From Roseibium sp. Sym1 (GTDB lineage: Bacteria > Pseudomonadota > Alphaproteobacteria > Rhizobiales > Stappiaceae): 64,000 nt of DNA. Positions 1 through 8,062 of this stretch are shown here, piece after piece. The notes below the pieces were generated by a model. It was not told where the DNA came from. It saw only the letters and a program-made list of their open reading frames with translations, and searched no databases. The stretch is taken from positions 3,074,501 through 3,138,500 of the forward strand of contig NZ_CP114786.1 of NCBI RefSeq assembly GCF_027359675.1. Direction: 5' to 3'. A program made the position numbers and the translations under genes. Position 1 is the stretch's first letter, and each line of letters starts with the position of its first letter.

Positions 1-32
1 AACCGGGGCGCAGCCTCGGCCTGGGAGGAAAC

Positions 33-1073
33 ATGAGATTTGTCACGCCACTCGCAGCGGGTGCGGCCATATGGCTGTGTGCCGCGCTCAATGGAGCTTC
101 GGCGCAGGACCTGAACGTCCTGTGCGGCGTTGACGAAGACTGGTGCTCGACCATGGAAACGGCCTTCGAGGCCGAAACCGGCCTTGAGGTCGCCATGGAA
201 CGCCGGAGCACAGGAGAGATCCTCGACCAGATCCGCAGCGAACGGGACAATCCGCATATCGACGTGTGGTGGGGCGGGACCGGCGACACGCATTTGCAGG
301 CGGCCGGGGAAGACCTTCTGGAGACCTACACACCCGCGCATGGGGGGGACGCGCTTCCCTGGGCGCAGAATTTCTTCCAGATGTCCGGCGGCAAGGCATC
401 CGGCGTTTATGCCGGCGCGCTGGGCTTTGCCTACAATGCCGACATTCTGGACGCCCGGGATATCTCGACGCCGTCCTGCTGGAAGGACCTCACCGACCCG
501 CGCTACCGCGGCCTTGTGCTGATGGCCAATCCGAAATCGTCCGGCACGGCCTTTACGGTGCTCGCGACCCTGATCCAGCTGCTGGGCGAGGAGGAGGCCT
601 TCGCCTACCTGGCCGCGCTTGCACACAACATCCCCGAGTTCACCACCTCGGGCGCGGCGCCGGTCAAGGCAGCCGCCCGCGGCAAGACGGGGATAGGCAT
701 TTCCTTCATTCATGATGCCGTCACCCAGAAGCTGGCCGGTGCACCGCTGGTGATCGTCGCGCCCTGCGAGGGGACCGGTTACGAGATCGGTGCCGTCAGC
801 ATCGTCAGGGGCGCAAAGAACCTGGCCAGTGCCCACCGGTTTGTCGATTTCGCGATGAGCCCCGAAGGTCAGGCGACAGGGGCGGCCTCGGGGCAGAACC
901 AGATACCTTCGAACGCACGGGCCGCGTTGCCGCCGGCGGCGCCCGATATCTCGCTTATCCGCATGGTCGACTACGATTTCGCCACGTTCGGTTCACCCGA
1001 TCAAAGGCGGAAGCTGCTCGACCGTTTCGACAGAGAGGTGCTGCAGGGCACCGGTTCCGCCTTGACCCAGTAA
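33..1073 (+). CDS. AfuA/FbpA-type ABC transporter substrate-binding protein 1
   Basis: Periplasmic binding protein of an AfuABC/FbpABC-type importer, 346 aa. Residues 1-24 form a signal peptide ending in GASA before QDLNVLCG, and a GGGAGG ribosome site precedes the ATG by six bases. The fold signature of the family (DVWWGGTGD at 77-85, NPKSSGT at 166-172) is present. His227, Asp228 and Glu251 have the same spacing as the HD...E set that I recall binding sugar phosphate in Actinobacillus AfuA. The classic tyrosine-pair iron site is not evident. It is first in a five-gene plus-strand operon and is paralogous to the next gene. Database names will probably say iron(III) transporter; phosphorylated-sugar binding is my inference. 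Confidence 0.85.
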   Translation: MRFVTPLAAGAAIWLCAALNGASAQDLNVLCGVDEDWCSTMETAFEAETGLEVAMERRSTGEILDQIRSERDNPHIDVWWGGTGDTHLQAAGEDLLETYTPAHGGDALPWAQNFFQMSGGKASGVYAGALGFAYNADILDARDISTPSCWKDLTDPRYRGLVLMANPKSSGTAFTVLATLIQLLGEEEAFAYLAALAHNIPEFTTSGAAPVKAAARGKTGIGISFIHDAVTQKLAGAPLVIVAPCEGTGYEIGAVSIVRGAKNLASAHRFVDFAMSPEGQATGAASGQNQIPSNARAALPPAAPDISLIRMVDYDFATFGSPDQRRKLLDRFDREVLQGTGSALTQ

Positions 1074-1240
1074 AGGATCGGACTTCGACACCAGTATCTG
1101 ACCGGGCAACGGACCGCCGCAGCGGCTCCGAACGGGAGACGTGTGCCTGCTGCCCGATCAAGACCCCAGCCCCCAGGGCTGAAAAACAGTCTGCCGATCA
1201 TGTGCAGACACCAGGCTGAAAGCCAGAAGTGGAGGAAAAC

Positions 1241-2269
1241 ATGTCACTGAAATCCCTTTCCATCGCCATGCTCGCAACGGCGGCGACCTTCTCCGTGTCG
1301 GCCGCGCAGGCGGCCGGCGACCTCAACGTCATCTGTTCCGCCGATGTGGTGATCTGCGAACAGCTTCAGGGAGATTTCGAGGCCAAGCACGACATCAAGG
1401 TCAACATGGTCCGCCTGTCCTCGGGCGAGAGCTATGCCAAGATCCGGGCTGAATCCCGCAACCCCAAGACCGACATCTGGTGGGGTGGCACCGGCGATCC
1501 GCACCTGCAGGCGGCGGCCGAGGGCCTTACGGCGGAATACAAGTCCGAAAAGCTCGGTGAGCTGCACGAGTGGGCGCAAAAGCAGGCGGAAAGCTCGGGT
1601 TACAAGACGGTCGGCGTTTATGCCGGCGCGCTCGGCTGGGGCTACAACACCGACATCCTGAAGGACAAGGGTGTGGCGGAACCGGTCTGCTGGGCCGATC
1701 TCCTGAAGCCGGAACTGAAAGGCGAAGTCCAGGTCGCCAACCCGAACTCCTCGGGAACCGCCTATACCGCCCTGGCATCGCTGGTCCAGATCATGGGCGA
1801 GGACGAGGCCTTCGAATACCTGAAGAAACTCAACGACAACGTTTCCCAGTACACCAAGTCCGGCTCGGCCCCGGTGAAGGCGGCCGCTCGCGGCGAGACC
1901 GGTCTCGGCATCGTCTTCATGCATGACGCCATCGCGCAGGCGGCATCCGGTTTCCCGGTCAAGGCCATCGCGCCGTGCGAAGGCACCGGTTACGAAATCG
2001 GCTCCATGTCGATCGTCAAGGGTGCCCGCAACATGGACAATGCCAAGGTCTGGTACGACTGGGCGCTGTCGCCGGACGTCCAGTCGCGCATGAAGGACGC
2101 CAAGTCGTTCCAGCTTCCGTCCAACACCTCGGCCGAGGTGCCGCCGGAAGCGCCTAAGTTCGAGGACATCAAGCTGATCGACTACGACTTCGCGACCTAC
2201 GGCAACCCGGACACACGCAAGGGCCTCCTGGAGCGTTGGGATCGTGAGATTGGCGCCATCGCCAACTGA
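1241..2269 (+). CDS. AfuA/FbpA-type ABC transporter substrate-binding protein 2
   Basis: Second binding protein of the same importer, 342 aa, clearly paralogous to the gene before it along its whole length (shared WWGGTGD, NSSGTAY, SGSAPVKAAARG, CEGTGYEIG). The open frame reaches a GTG at 1229, but GGAGG at 1231-1235 fits the ATG at 1241, which is followed by a clean signal peptide ending AAQAA. His228, Asp229 and Glu252 reproduce the putative phosphate-sugar contact set of the first copy. It lies between SBP1 and the permease gene, so the pair probably shares one membrane complex with different ligand preference. A hairpin and repeat block follow, which could keep SBP transcript levels above the permease. 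Confidence 0.87.
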   Translation: MSLKSLSIAMLATAATFSVSAAQAAGDLNVICSADVVICEQLQGDFEAKHDIKVNMVRLSSGESYAKIRAESRNPKTDIWWGGTGDPHLQAAAEGLTAEYKSEKLGELHEWAQKQAESSGYKTVGVYAGALGWGYNTDILKDKGVAEPVCWADLLKPELKGEVQVANPNSSGTAYTALASLVQIMGEDEAFEYLKKLNDNVSQYTKSGSAPVKAAARGETGLGIVFMHDAIAQAASGFPVKAIAPCEGTGYEIGSMSIVKGARNMDNAKVWYDWALSPDVQSRMKDAKSFQLPSNTSAEVPPEAPKFEDIKLIDYDFATYGNPDTRKGLLERWDREIGAIAN

Positions 2270-2290
2270 TCCCGTCACCCGCGGGGATCC

Positions 2291-2317
2291 GCACCGGGAG
2301 CCTGATAGCCCCGGTGC
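2291..2317 (+). terminator. hairpin after the second binding-protein gene
   Basis: GCACCGG (2291-2297) and CCGGTGC (2311-2317) form a 7-bp stem 22 bases after the stop codon. There is no T-run, so it is more likely an attenuator or mRNA-stabilising structure between binding-protein and permease genes than a full terminator. Confidence 0.45.
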
Positions 2318-2414
2318 GGGTCTCACCCGCACATCATCGCGAAGTGCCGCGGGTCTCACCCGCACGTCATCGCGAAGTGCCGCGGGTCTCACCCGTGCAT
2401 CGCTCTGAAATGCA
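2316..2414. repeat. 33-bp tandem repeat, three copies, each with a hairpin core
   Basis: Units at 2316-2348 and 2349-2381 differ by one base; a third at 2382-2414 is degenerate and a further decayed trace continues to about 2440. The first two units each begin with GCGGGT-CTC-ACCCGC, a 6-bp perfect stem with a 3-base loop. The 33-bp period equals 11 codons and is open in one frame (repeating RVSPAHHREVP-like), but no ribosome site or family supports translation. The array fills the gap between SBP2 and the permease gene. Confidence 0.75.
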
Positions 2415-2519
2415 GCGGACTCCAGCCGTGCACCTTTCGGAATTGTGGTCGGTTGGCCCATCGTTCGGGAGACACGCGTGGGGGGCGACTGCTCTCGAAA
2501 TACCAGAACAGGGGTGGCC

Positions 2520-4751
2520 ATGCTCAGTGGCAACAAACGGCTGAACGCTCTTCTCGGGCTGGGGTTCTTCGCCTTTCTTTTCGTGCCCTGGTACCGGGTG
2601 GAAGGCGGCTTCTACGCCTTCGAATGGCTCTCGGATTTTCCGTCGGCGTCCGGTCTTGCGCCCGGCCTGCTGCAGATCTTTTTCGAAGGCCGTATCTGGC
2701 TGGCCATCGCCCTGGTCCTGTTCCTGATCGGCGGCAGCGCCCGGTTTCTGGGGGAGGCCGAGACCCGCGGCAAGCTGCTGGTTGCAACCGGCTCAGCCGG
2801 TATCCTTTTCATGGCCCTGCAGGGACTTGCCATCAGCTTCGGCGGCTGGGCCTGGACCTTCCCGGAAACCGCCTTCGGAGCCCTGCCGCTCGGGCAGCCC
2901 GCCATGGGCGCGGGTGCCATCCTGCTCTCGCTGATCTTCGTGCTCTATATCGCCTTCGGCCTTGCGGAACGCGGTTTCATGAAGGGTGACGCCTTTGTTG
3001 TCGGATCGATCTCGGTCCTGATCTTCCTGGTCGCTGTCTTCATCTTCTATCCGATCGGTTCGATGTTCGCCGGGTCGGTCCAGGATTTCGACGGCTCGTT
3101 CAAGCCGGACGGGTTCATTCGCAACATGCAGGATCCGGCCATCTGGAGCCTTGATTGCGTCATCGGCGGCAACCGCTGCGGTGTCGCCTGGCGCACGCTG
3201 TTCCTGGCCGTCATGTCCGGTCTCGGCTCGACGGTGCTCGGCCTTGCCTTTGCCCTGGTGGCCACGCGCACGCGCTTTCCCTTCAAGAAAGGCCTCAGGC
3301 TGCTGACCGTGCTGCCGATCATCACGCCGCCCTTCGTGATCGGCCTTGCCCTGACCCTGCTGTTCGGCCGGTCCGGCGTCGTTACCGAAGCGCTTGACGT
3401 GCTGTTCGGCATCGAGCCGAGCCGCTGGCTCTACGGCCTCACCGGCATCTGGATTGCGCAGGTGCTGTCGTTCACGCCGATCTCCTTCCTGGTGCTGATC
3501 GGGGTGGTTGAAGGCGTCAGCCCGTCGATGGAGGAAGCCTCGCAGACGCTGCGCGCCGACCGCTGGCGCACGTTCTGGCGGGTGTCCCTGCCGCTGATGA
3601 AACCGGGCCTGGCCAATGCCTTCCTGATCGGCTTCATCGAGAGCATGGCCGATTTCGGCAATCCGCTGGTCCTCGGCGGCAGCCATGGCGTGCTGTCGAC
3701 CGAGATCTTCTTCGCGGTCGTCGGATCGCAGATCGACCCGTCGCGGGCCGCGGTCCTTGCGATCATCCTGCTCTCCTTCACCCTGTCCGCCTTCCTGGCG
3801 CAGCGCCTGTGGCTGTCCGGCAAGAACTTCGCCACTGTAACCGGCAAGGGCGACAGCGGTGCCCATGCGGGCCTGCCGAAAAGCCTGTCGATCACTGTCT
3901 ACGGCATGGTGCTGCCCTGGATGGGCTTCACCGTTGTCGTCTATGGCATGATCCTGGTCGGCGGATTCGTGAAGACCTGGGGTCTCGACAATTCACTGAC
4001 CCTGGAGCACTACGCCCGGGCCTTTTCCGTCGGTTTCGGGGAGGGCGGCCTGGTCTGGACCGGCGTTGCCTGGAATTCCTTCTGGACGACCATGGAAATC
4101 GCGCTGATTTCCGCGCCGCTCACGGCAGCGGTCGGGCTTCTGACCGCCTATATCATCGTGCGCCAGAAATTCGCCGGCAAGAATGCCTTCGAATTCGCCC
4201 TCATGATGAGCTTCGCCATCCCGGGGACGGTCATCGGCATCAGCTACATCATGGCCTTCAACCTGCCGCCGCTCGAAATGACCGGCTCGGCGCTGATCCT
4301 GGTCGCCTGTTTCGTGTTCCGGAACATGCCGGTCGGCGTCCGAGGCGGCATCGCCGCCATGAGCCAGCTCGACAAGAGCCTGGACGAGGCCTCGCTGACG
4401 CTCAGGGCCAACAGCGCCCGGACCCTGCGCAAGGTGATCCTGCCGCTGCTCAGGCCCGCGATCACCGCGGCGCTGGTCTATTCCTTCGTCCGGGCGATTA
4501 CCTCGATCAGCGCGGTGATTTTCCTGGTCAGCGCCGAATACAACATGGCGACCTCCTACATTGTCGGCCTGGTCGAGAACGGCGAATACGGCATCGCGAT
4601 CGCCTATTCCTCGATGCTGATCTTCGTGATGATCACGGTCATCGCCGGCTTCCAGCTGCTGGTCGGCGAACGGCGCCTGCGCCGCGAGAACCGTGTTGCC
4701 GGCGTATCCAAATCCCGCAAATTCCGCTTCGCGCAGGAGAAAACCGCATGA
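2520..4751 (+). CDS. ABC transporter permease, fused tandem permease (AfuB/FbpB type)
   Basis: Inner-membrane permease of 743 aa carrying two binding-protein-dependent permease domains in one chain, as in AfuB/FbpB. Each half has an EAA-type cytoplasmic loop for the ATPase: EEASQTLRADRWRTFWRVSLPLM in the first half and DEASLTLRANSARTLRKVILPLL in the second. Extra N-terminal helices (about residues 10-170) precede the first domain. The frame is open from 2445, but the ATG at 2520 begins the conserved MLSGNKRL-like start and avoids translating the repeat block. The stop overlaps the ATPase start (ATGA), indicating translational coupling. Confidence 0.86.
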   Translation: MLSGNKRLNALLGLGFFAFLFVPWYRVEGGFYAFEWLSDFPSASGLAPGLLQIFFEGRIWLAIALVLFLIGGSARFLGEAETRGKLLVATGSAGILFMALQGLAISFGGWAWTFPETAFGALPLGQPAMGAGAILLSLIFVLYIAFGLAERGFMKGDAFVVGSISVLIFLVAVFIFYPIGSMFAGSVQDFDGSFKPDGFIRNMQDPAIWSLDCVIGGNRCGVAWRTLFLAVMSGLGSTVLGLAFALVATRTRFPFKKGLRLLTVLPIITPPFVIGLALTLLFGRSGVVTEALDVLFGIEPSRWLYGLTGIWIAQVLSFTPISFLVLIGVVEGVSPSMEEASQTLRADRWRTFWRVSLPLMKPGLANAFLIGFIESMADFGNPLVLGGSHGVLSTEIFFAVVGSQIDPSRAAVLAIILLSFTLSAFLAQRLWLSGKNFATVTGKGDSGAHAGLPKSLSITVYGMVLPWMGFTVVVYGMILVGGFVKTWGLDNSLTLEHYARAFSVGFGEGGLVWTGVAWNSFWTTMEIALISAPLTAAVGLLTAYIIVRQKFAGKNAFEFALMMSFAIPGTVIGISYIMAFNLPPLEMTGSALILVACFVFRNMPVGVRGGIAAMSQLDKSLDEASLTLRANSARTLRKVILPLLRPAITAALVYSFVRAITSISAVIFLVSAEYNMATSYIVGLVENGEYGIAIAYSSMLIFVMITVIAGFQLLVGERRLRRENRVAGVSKSRKFRFAQEKTA

Positions 4752-5809
4752 GCGCCCTGAAACCCGGTTCCGTCGTCTTCGAGAACATTCGCAAGGACTT
4801 CGGCAGCTTCACAGCCATCCCGGACCTTTCCATCACCATCGAGCCAGGCACGCTGGTGACCCTGCTCGGTCCGTCCGGTTGCGGCAAGACCACCACCTTG
4901 CGCATGCTGGCGGGGCTGGAACATCCGACCTCCGGCAGGATCCTGATCGGCGGGCGCGATGTGACGATGATGCCGGCACATGAGCGGGATGTCTCGATGG
5001 TGTTCCAGTCCTACGCCCTCTTCCCGCACATGAACGCGCTCGACAACGTTGCCTACGGGCTGGAATCATCGGGATTCAAAAAGAGGGAGGCCCGCGAGCG
5101 TGCCGAGGAGGGGCTGACGCAGGTCGGCCTTGCGGGCATGGGGCACCGCCTGCCGGCAGAGCTGTCCGGCGGCCAGCAGCAGCGCGTCGCTGTCGCCCGC
5201 GCCCTGGTGCTCAACCCGCAGGTGCTGCTGCTGGACGAGCCCCTGTCCAATCTCGACGCGCGTTTGCGCCGGCGGGTGCGGACCGAAATCCGCGAGCTGC
5301 AGCAGAGGCTGGGTTTTACCGCCGTCTACGTGACCCATGACCAGGACGAGGCGCTTGCCGTCTCCGACCGGATCGTGGTCATGAAGGACGGGCGCATCGC
5401 CCAGGAAGGCGCGCCGCGGGAACTTTACGAGGAGCCTGTGTCCGAGTTCATCGCAGATTTCATGGGGGAGGCAAACGTTGTTTCCTGCGAAATCATCGGC
5501 CGGGAGGGCGATCAGGCTCTGATCGATGTCGGCGGTCTCCAGCATCGGCTGCGCGCGCGCCAGGCCTCTTCGGGCAAGGCCAGGCTCGCGGTGCGCCCCG
5601 GAGCCGTGGTGCTCAATCCGGAGGACAGTTCCGGCCTCGGCGGCGAGATCCTGACGGCGGCCTATCTCGGGGACCACGTCGAATACGAGATCGAGACGCC
5701 GGTGGGCAATTTTTTTGTCATCGACCACGCCGTCGAGCGCTCGTTGACCCCGAAGACCACTGTTTCTCTCGGGTTCAGAAACCGCGGCCTGGCACTGATC
5801 GAGGCCTGA
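4748..5809 (+). CDS. ABC transporter ATP-binding protein (AfuC/PotA type)
   Basis: ATPase subunit of the importer, 353 aa. It has Walker A GPSGCGKTT at 41-49, the signature LSGGQQQRVAVARAL, Walker B VLLLDEPLSNLD and the H-loop VYVTHDQ, then a C-terminal TOBE-like regulatory domain of about 110 residues. The ATG overlaps the permease stop by four bases. It energises uptake by the two upstream binding proteins. Family members serve iron, polyamine, spermidine or sugar-phosphate systems, so substrate cannot be read from this subunit alone. Confidence 0.92.
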   Translation: MSALKPGSVVFENIRKDFGSFTAIPDLSITIEPGTLVTLLGPSGCGKTTTLRMLAGLEHPTSGRILIGGRDVTMMPAHERDVSMVFQSYALFPHMNALDNVAYGLESSGFKKREARERAEEGLTQVGLAGMGHRLPAELSGGQQQRVAVARALVLNPQVLLLDEPLSNLDARLRRRVRTEIRELQQRLGFTAVYVTHDQDEALAVSDRIVVMKDGRIAQEGAPRELYEEPVSEFIADFMGEANVVSCEIIGREGDQALIDVGGLQHRLRARQASSGKARLAVRPGAVVLNPEDSSGLGGEILTAAYLGDHVEYEIETPVGNFFVIDHAVERSLTPKTTVSLGFRNRGLALIEA

Positions 5810-5810
5810 C

Positions 5811-6650
5811 ATGACCTTGCAGACAGCAAACGCGCCCGAGGCACGTTCCGGTCTCGTGGCCCGGTTCGACCTTGCCAGGGACATTGCCCAGGAATCGGGA
5901 ACCGTTGCCCTCGACTATTTCCGCCGCCGCAAAGAACTGACCATCGAGGTCAAGGGCGGTCTCCAGGACGTGGTCTCGATCGCGGACCGCAACGTGGAGA
6001 CCTTGATCCGGGAGCGGATCGCGGCCGCATTTCCCGATGACGGCATTCTGGGCGAGGAGCACGGTCTTGAGGAAAGCGGCAGCGGCTATACCTGGGTGGT
6101 CGATCCGATCGACGGCACATCCGCCTTCGTTCATGGGCACTCCAACTGGTGCGTTTCCATTGCGCTTCTTTACAAGGGCGATCTTGCCGCGGGCGTGATC
6201 CGGGTTCCCTGTGACGACGAGACCTTCGCCGCGATGACCGGCGCCGGTGCCACGCTCAACGGCATGCCGCTCAAGCTTGACGCGTCGATGACCTTGCAGA
6301 ACAGCCTGACCGGAATCGGTGCGAACCATGCGATCCCGCCGGAGAGGGTCGGCGCACTGATCAGCGGTCTGATGGCGGCAGGCGGCAATTACATCCGCAC
6401 GGGATCCGGCGCGCAGATGCTGGCCATGGTCGCTGCCGGACGCCTTGCCGGTTTCCATGAACCGTCCATGCATGCCTGGGATTGCCTGGCCGGCTATTGC
6501 CTGGTGTCGGAAGCCGGAGGCAGGTACCGGCCGTTTCCGGTCAACGGGGAGGCTATCCTGGAGAGCGGACCCGTCCTGGCGGCCGGGCCGGGTGCGTTCG
6601 AGGCGCTGTCGGCGCTGGCGGATGAGGGCGAGCACCCGGGAACGCGCTGA
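5811..6650 (+). CDS. inositol monophosphatase family phosphatase
   Basis: Mg2+-dependent phosphomonoesterase of the IMPase/SuhB fold, 279 aa. The metal-site motifs are intact: GEEHG at 81-85, DPIDGT at 98-103 and WDCLAGY followed by SEAGG near 222-235. It starts one base after the ATPase stop, so it is the last gene of the importer operon. A cytoplasmic phosphatase directly behind an AfuABC-like importer suggests that an imported phosphate ester (sugar, inositol or similar) is dephosphorylated here. Alternatives include 3'(2'),5'-bisphosphate nucleotidase or histidinol phosphatase activity, which this fold also supports. Confidence 0.85.
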   Translation: MTLQTANAPEARSGLVARFDLARDIAQESGTVALDYFRRRKELTIEVKGGLQDVVSIADRNVETLIRERIAAAFPDDGILGEEHGLEESGSGYTWVVDPIDGTSAFVHGHSNWCVSIALLYKGDLAAGVIRVPCDDETFAAMTGAGATLNGMPLKLDASMTLQNSLTGIGANHAIPPERVGALISGLMAAGGNYIRTGSGAQMLAMVAAGRLAGFHEPSMHAWDCLAGYCLVSEAGGRYRPFPVNGEAILESGPVLAAGPGAFEALSALADEGEHPGTR

Positions 6651-6850
6651 CATCCATCACATTGCCAGTGTTGATTCACTGCGCCCGGGATCGCACAGCG
6701 ATTCCGGGCGAAGCAATTGGTATAGCAGATACAATCAAAGATTTAGTTTCTGAGATTTACTTCTTGTTAATTCTTGCATCTCGCGTCATGGTGATAGTTT
6801 TACTTGGAATACAATCAATAGTGGTTGAAGTATTACATATATATACTTAC

Positions 6851-6910
6851 TTGACATCTGGCGCCTGAAATTCGATATTCATTTAAATTCAAATGAGTGA
6901 AAGTTTGAAT
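6851..6910 (+). promoter_or_regulatory. putative promoter and inverted repeat in an AT-rich gap (6651-7020)
   Basis: The 370-bp gap before the polysaccharide locus holds an AT-rich stretch (about 6716-6925, near one third GC by eye) in an otherwise GC-rich window. TTGACA at 6851-6856 and GATATT at 6874-6879 are spaced 17 bases, a good sigma-70-type match. Immediately downstream, ATTCAAA (6887-6893) and TTTGAAT (6904-6910) form a 7-bp inverted repeat, a possible operator. No gene is visible in the gap. Confidence 0.5.
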
Positions 6911-7020
6911 CAATAACAAGAAACACTGTGCCGCGATGCATCAGATCCTTCGGGCAGCTGCCCGGAAAAACCGCGACAAGCGGGTGTGTCGGGCTTTCTG
7001 TGCGCGAGGAACGCTTGGAC

Positions 7021-8028
7021 ATGTCTAGGAACACGAAAGCGACCGTGCTGGTTGCGGGGGGCGCCGGGTTCATCGGCGTGAACCTGTGCAGGCGCCTGCT
7101 TCAGGATGGTCATGAAGTCATCTGCCTCGACAACATGAGCACGGGAATGCCGGAACACGTTGACGAACTGTCCGCGTTTCCTGCCTTCAGGTTCGTGAAG
7201 CACGACATTGTCGAGCCGATGGATCTCCCGGTTGACCAGATTTTCAATCTCGCCTGCCCGGCGTCCCCTCCGGCCTACCAGGCGGACCCGGTCAAGACGA
7301 CACTGACCAACGTGGTCGGGGTGCGCAATCTGCTTGAACTTGCCAGGGTGAATGGCGCCCGCATTCTTCAGGCTTCCACGTCGGAGATCTACGGCGACCC
7401 GAAAGAGCATCCTCAAAAGGAAGACTATTGCGGCTGCGTCAACACCATGGGACCGCGGTCCTGCTATGACGAAGGCAAAAGATGCGCGGAGACACTGATG
7501 TCGGACTACCGTCGGATGTACGGTGTCGACACGCGTGTCGCCAGGATCTTCAACACGTATGGCCCCGGCATGCGCGAGGACGACGGTCGCGTCGTCTCGA
7601 ATTTTATCATCGAAGCCCTGCAGGGCCTCGATATCACGATCTACGGCAACGGGTCCCACACGAGGTCCATGTGCTTCGTCGATGATCTCGTCGAAGGGCT
7701 TGTCCGTTTCATGGATCAGGACCGTGCGGATGCAGGCCCGATCAATCTCGGCAGTCCCTATGAAACCACCGTACTCGGATTTGCGCATCTGGTTGTCGAA
7801 CTGACCGGCTCGAAATCCGAGTTTGTCTACCTGGCAGATGCCATCGACGATCCTCATGTCCGCCGTCCGGACATTTCCAGGGCAACAGAACAACTTGGCT
7901 GGGAGCCGAGGGTCGGCCTGGTCGAGGGGGTCAAGGAAACCATCGCCTATTTCCGCGGATCCCTGAACGCCGCACAGGCAAGCGGAGACAGGGCTCCGCA
8001 TCAGCCCAGGCTGATGGCCTCGAGCTGA
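7021..8028 (+). CDS. NAD-dependent UDP-glucuronate decarboxylase-like (UDP-xylose synthase)
   Basis: Short-chain dehydrogenase/epimerase of 335 aa. GGAGFIG at 13-19 binds NAD, and the segment GPRSCYDEGKR with Tyr149 and Lys153 is characteristic of UDP-xylose synthase (UXS), which converts UDP-glucuronate to UDP-xylose. The frame is open from 6928, but the ATG at 7021 directly precedes the Rossmann start. It is the first gene of the polysaccharide locus and would supply a pentose donor for the GT2 synthase 34 bases downstream. dTDP-glucose 4,6-dehydratase-like activity is less likely given the UXS motif. Confidence 0.82.
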   Translation: MSRNTKATVLVAGGAGFIGVNLCRRLLQDGHEVICLDNMSTGMPEHVDELSAFPAFRFVKHDIVEPMDLPVDQIFNLACPASPPAYQADPVKTTLTNVVGVRNLLELARVNGARILQASTSEIYGDPKEHPQKEDYCGCVNTMGPRSCYDEGKRCAETLMSDYRRMYGVDTRVARIFNTYGPGMREDDGRVVSNFIIEALQGLDITIYGNGSHTRSMCFVDDLVEGLVRFMDQDRADAGPINLGSPYETTVLGFAHLVVELTGSKSEFVYLADAIDDPHVRRPDISRATEQLGWEPRVGLVEGVKETIAYFRGSLNAAQASGDRAPHQPRLMASS

Positions 8029-8062
8029 GCGGACGTACGAGGCGGGAGCGAAGGCTGCGCAG

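Noticed and set aside
2316..2414. CRISPR-like array
   Set aside because: The repeats are directly tandem with no spacers, only two good copies exist, and no cas genes are present.
1244..2536. 430-codon open frame on the minus strand over the second receptor gene
   Set aside because: Composition artefact of high GC; the plus strand encodes a clear receptor with ribosome site and signal peptide.
33..5809. Iron(III) importer assignment for the first ABC system
   Set aside because: The receptors lack an evident tyrosine-pair iron site and carry the HD...E pattern of sugar-phosphate receptors; kept only as the likely automatic label.
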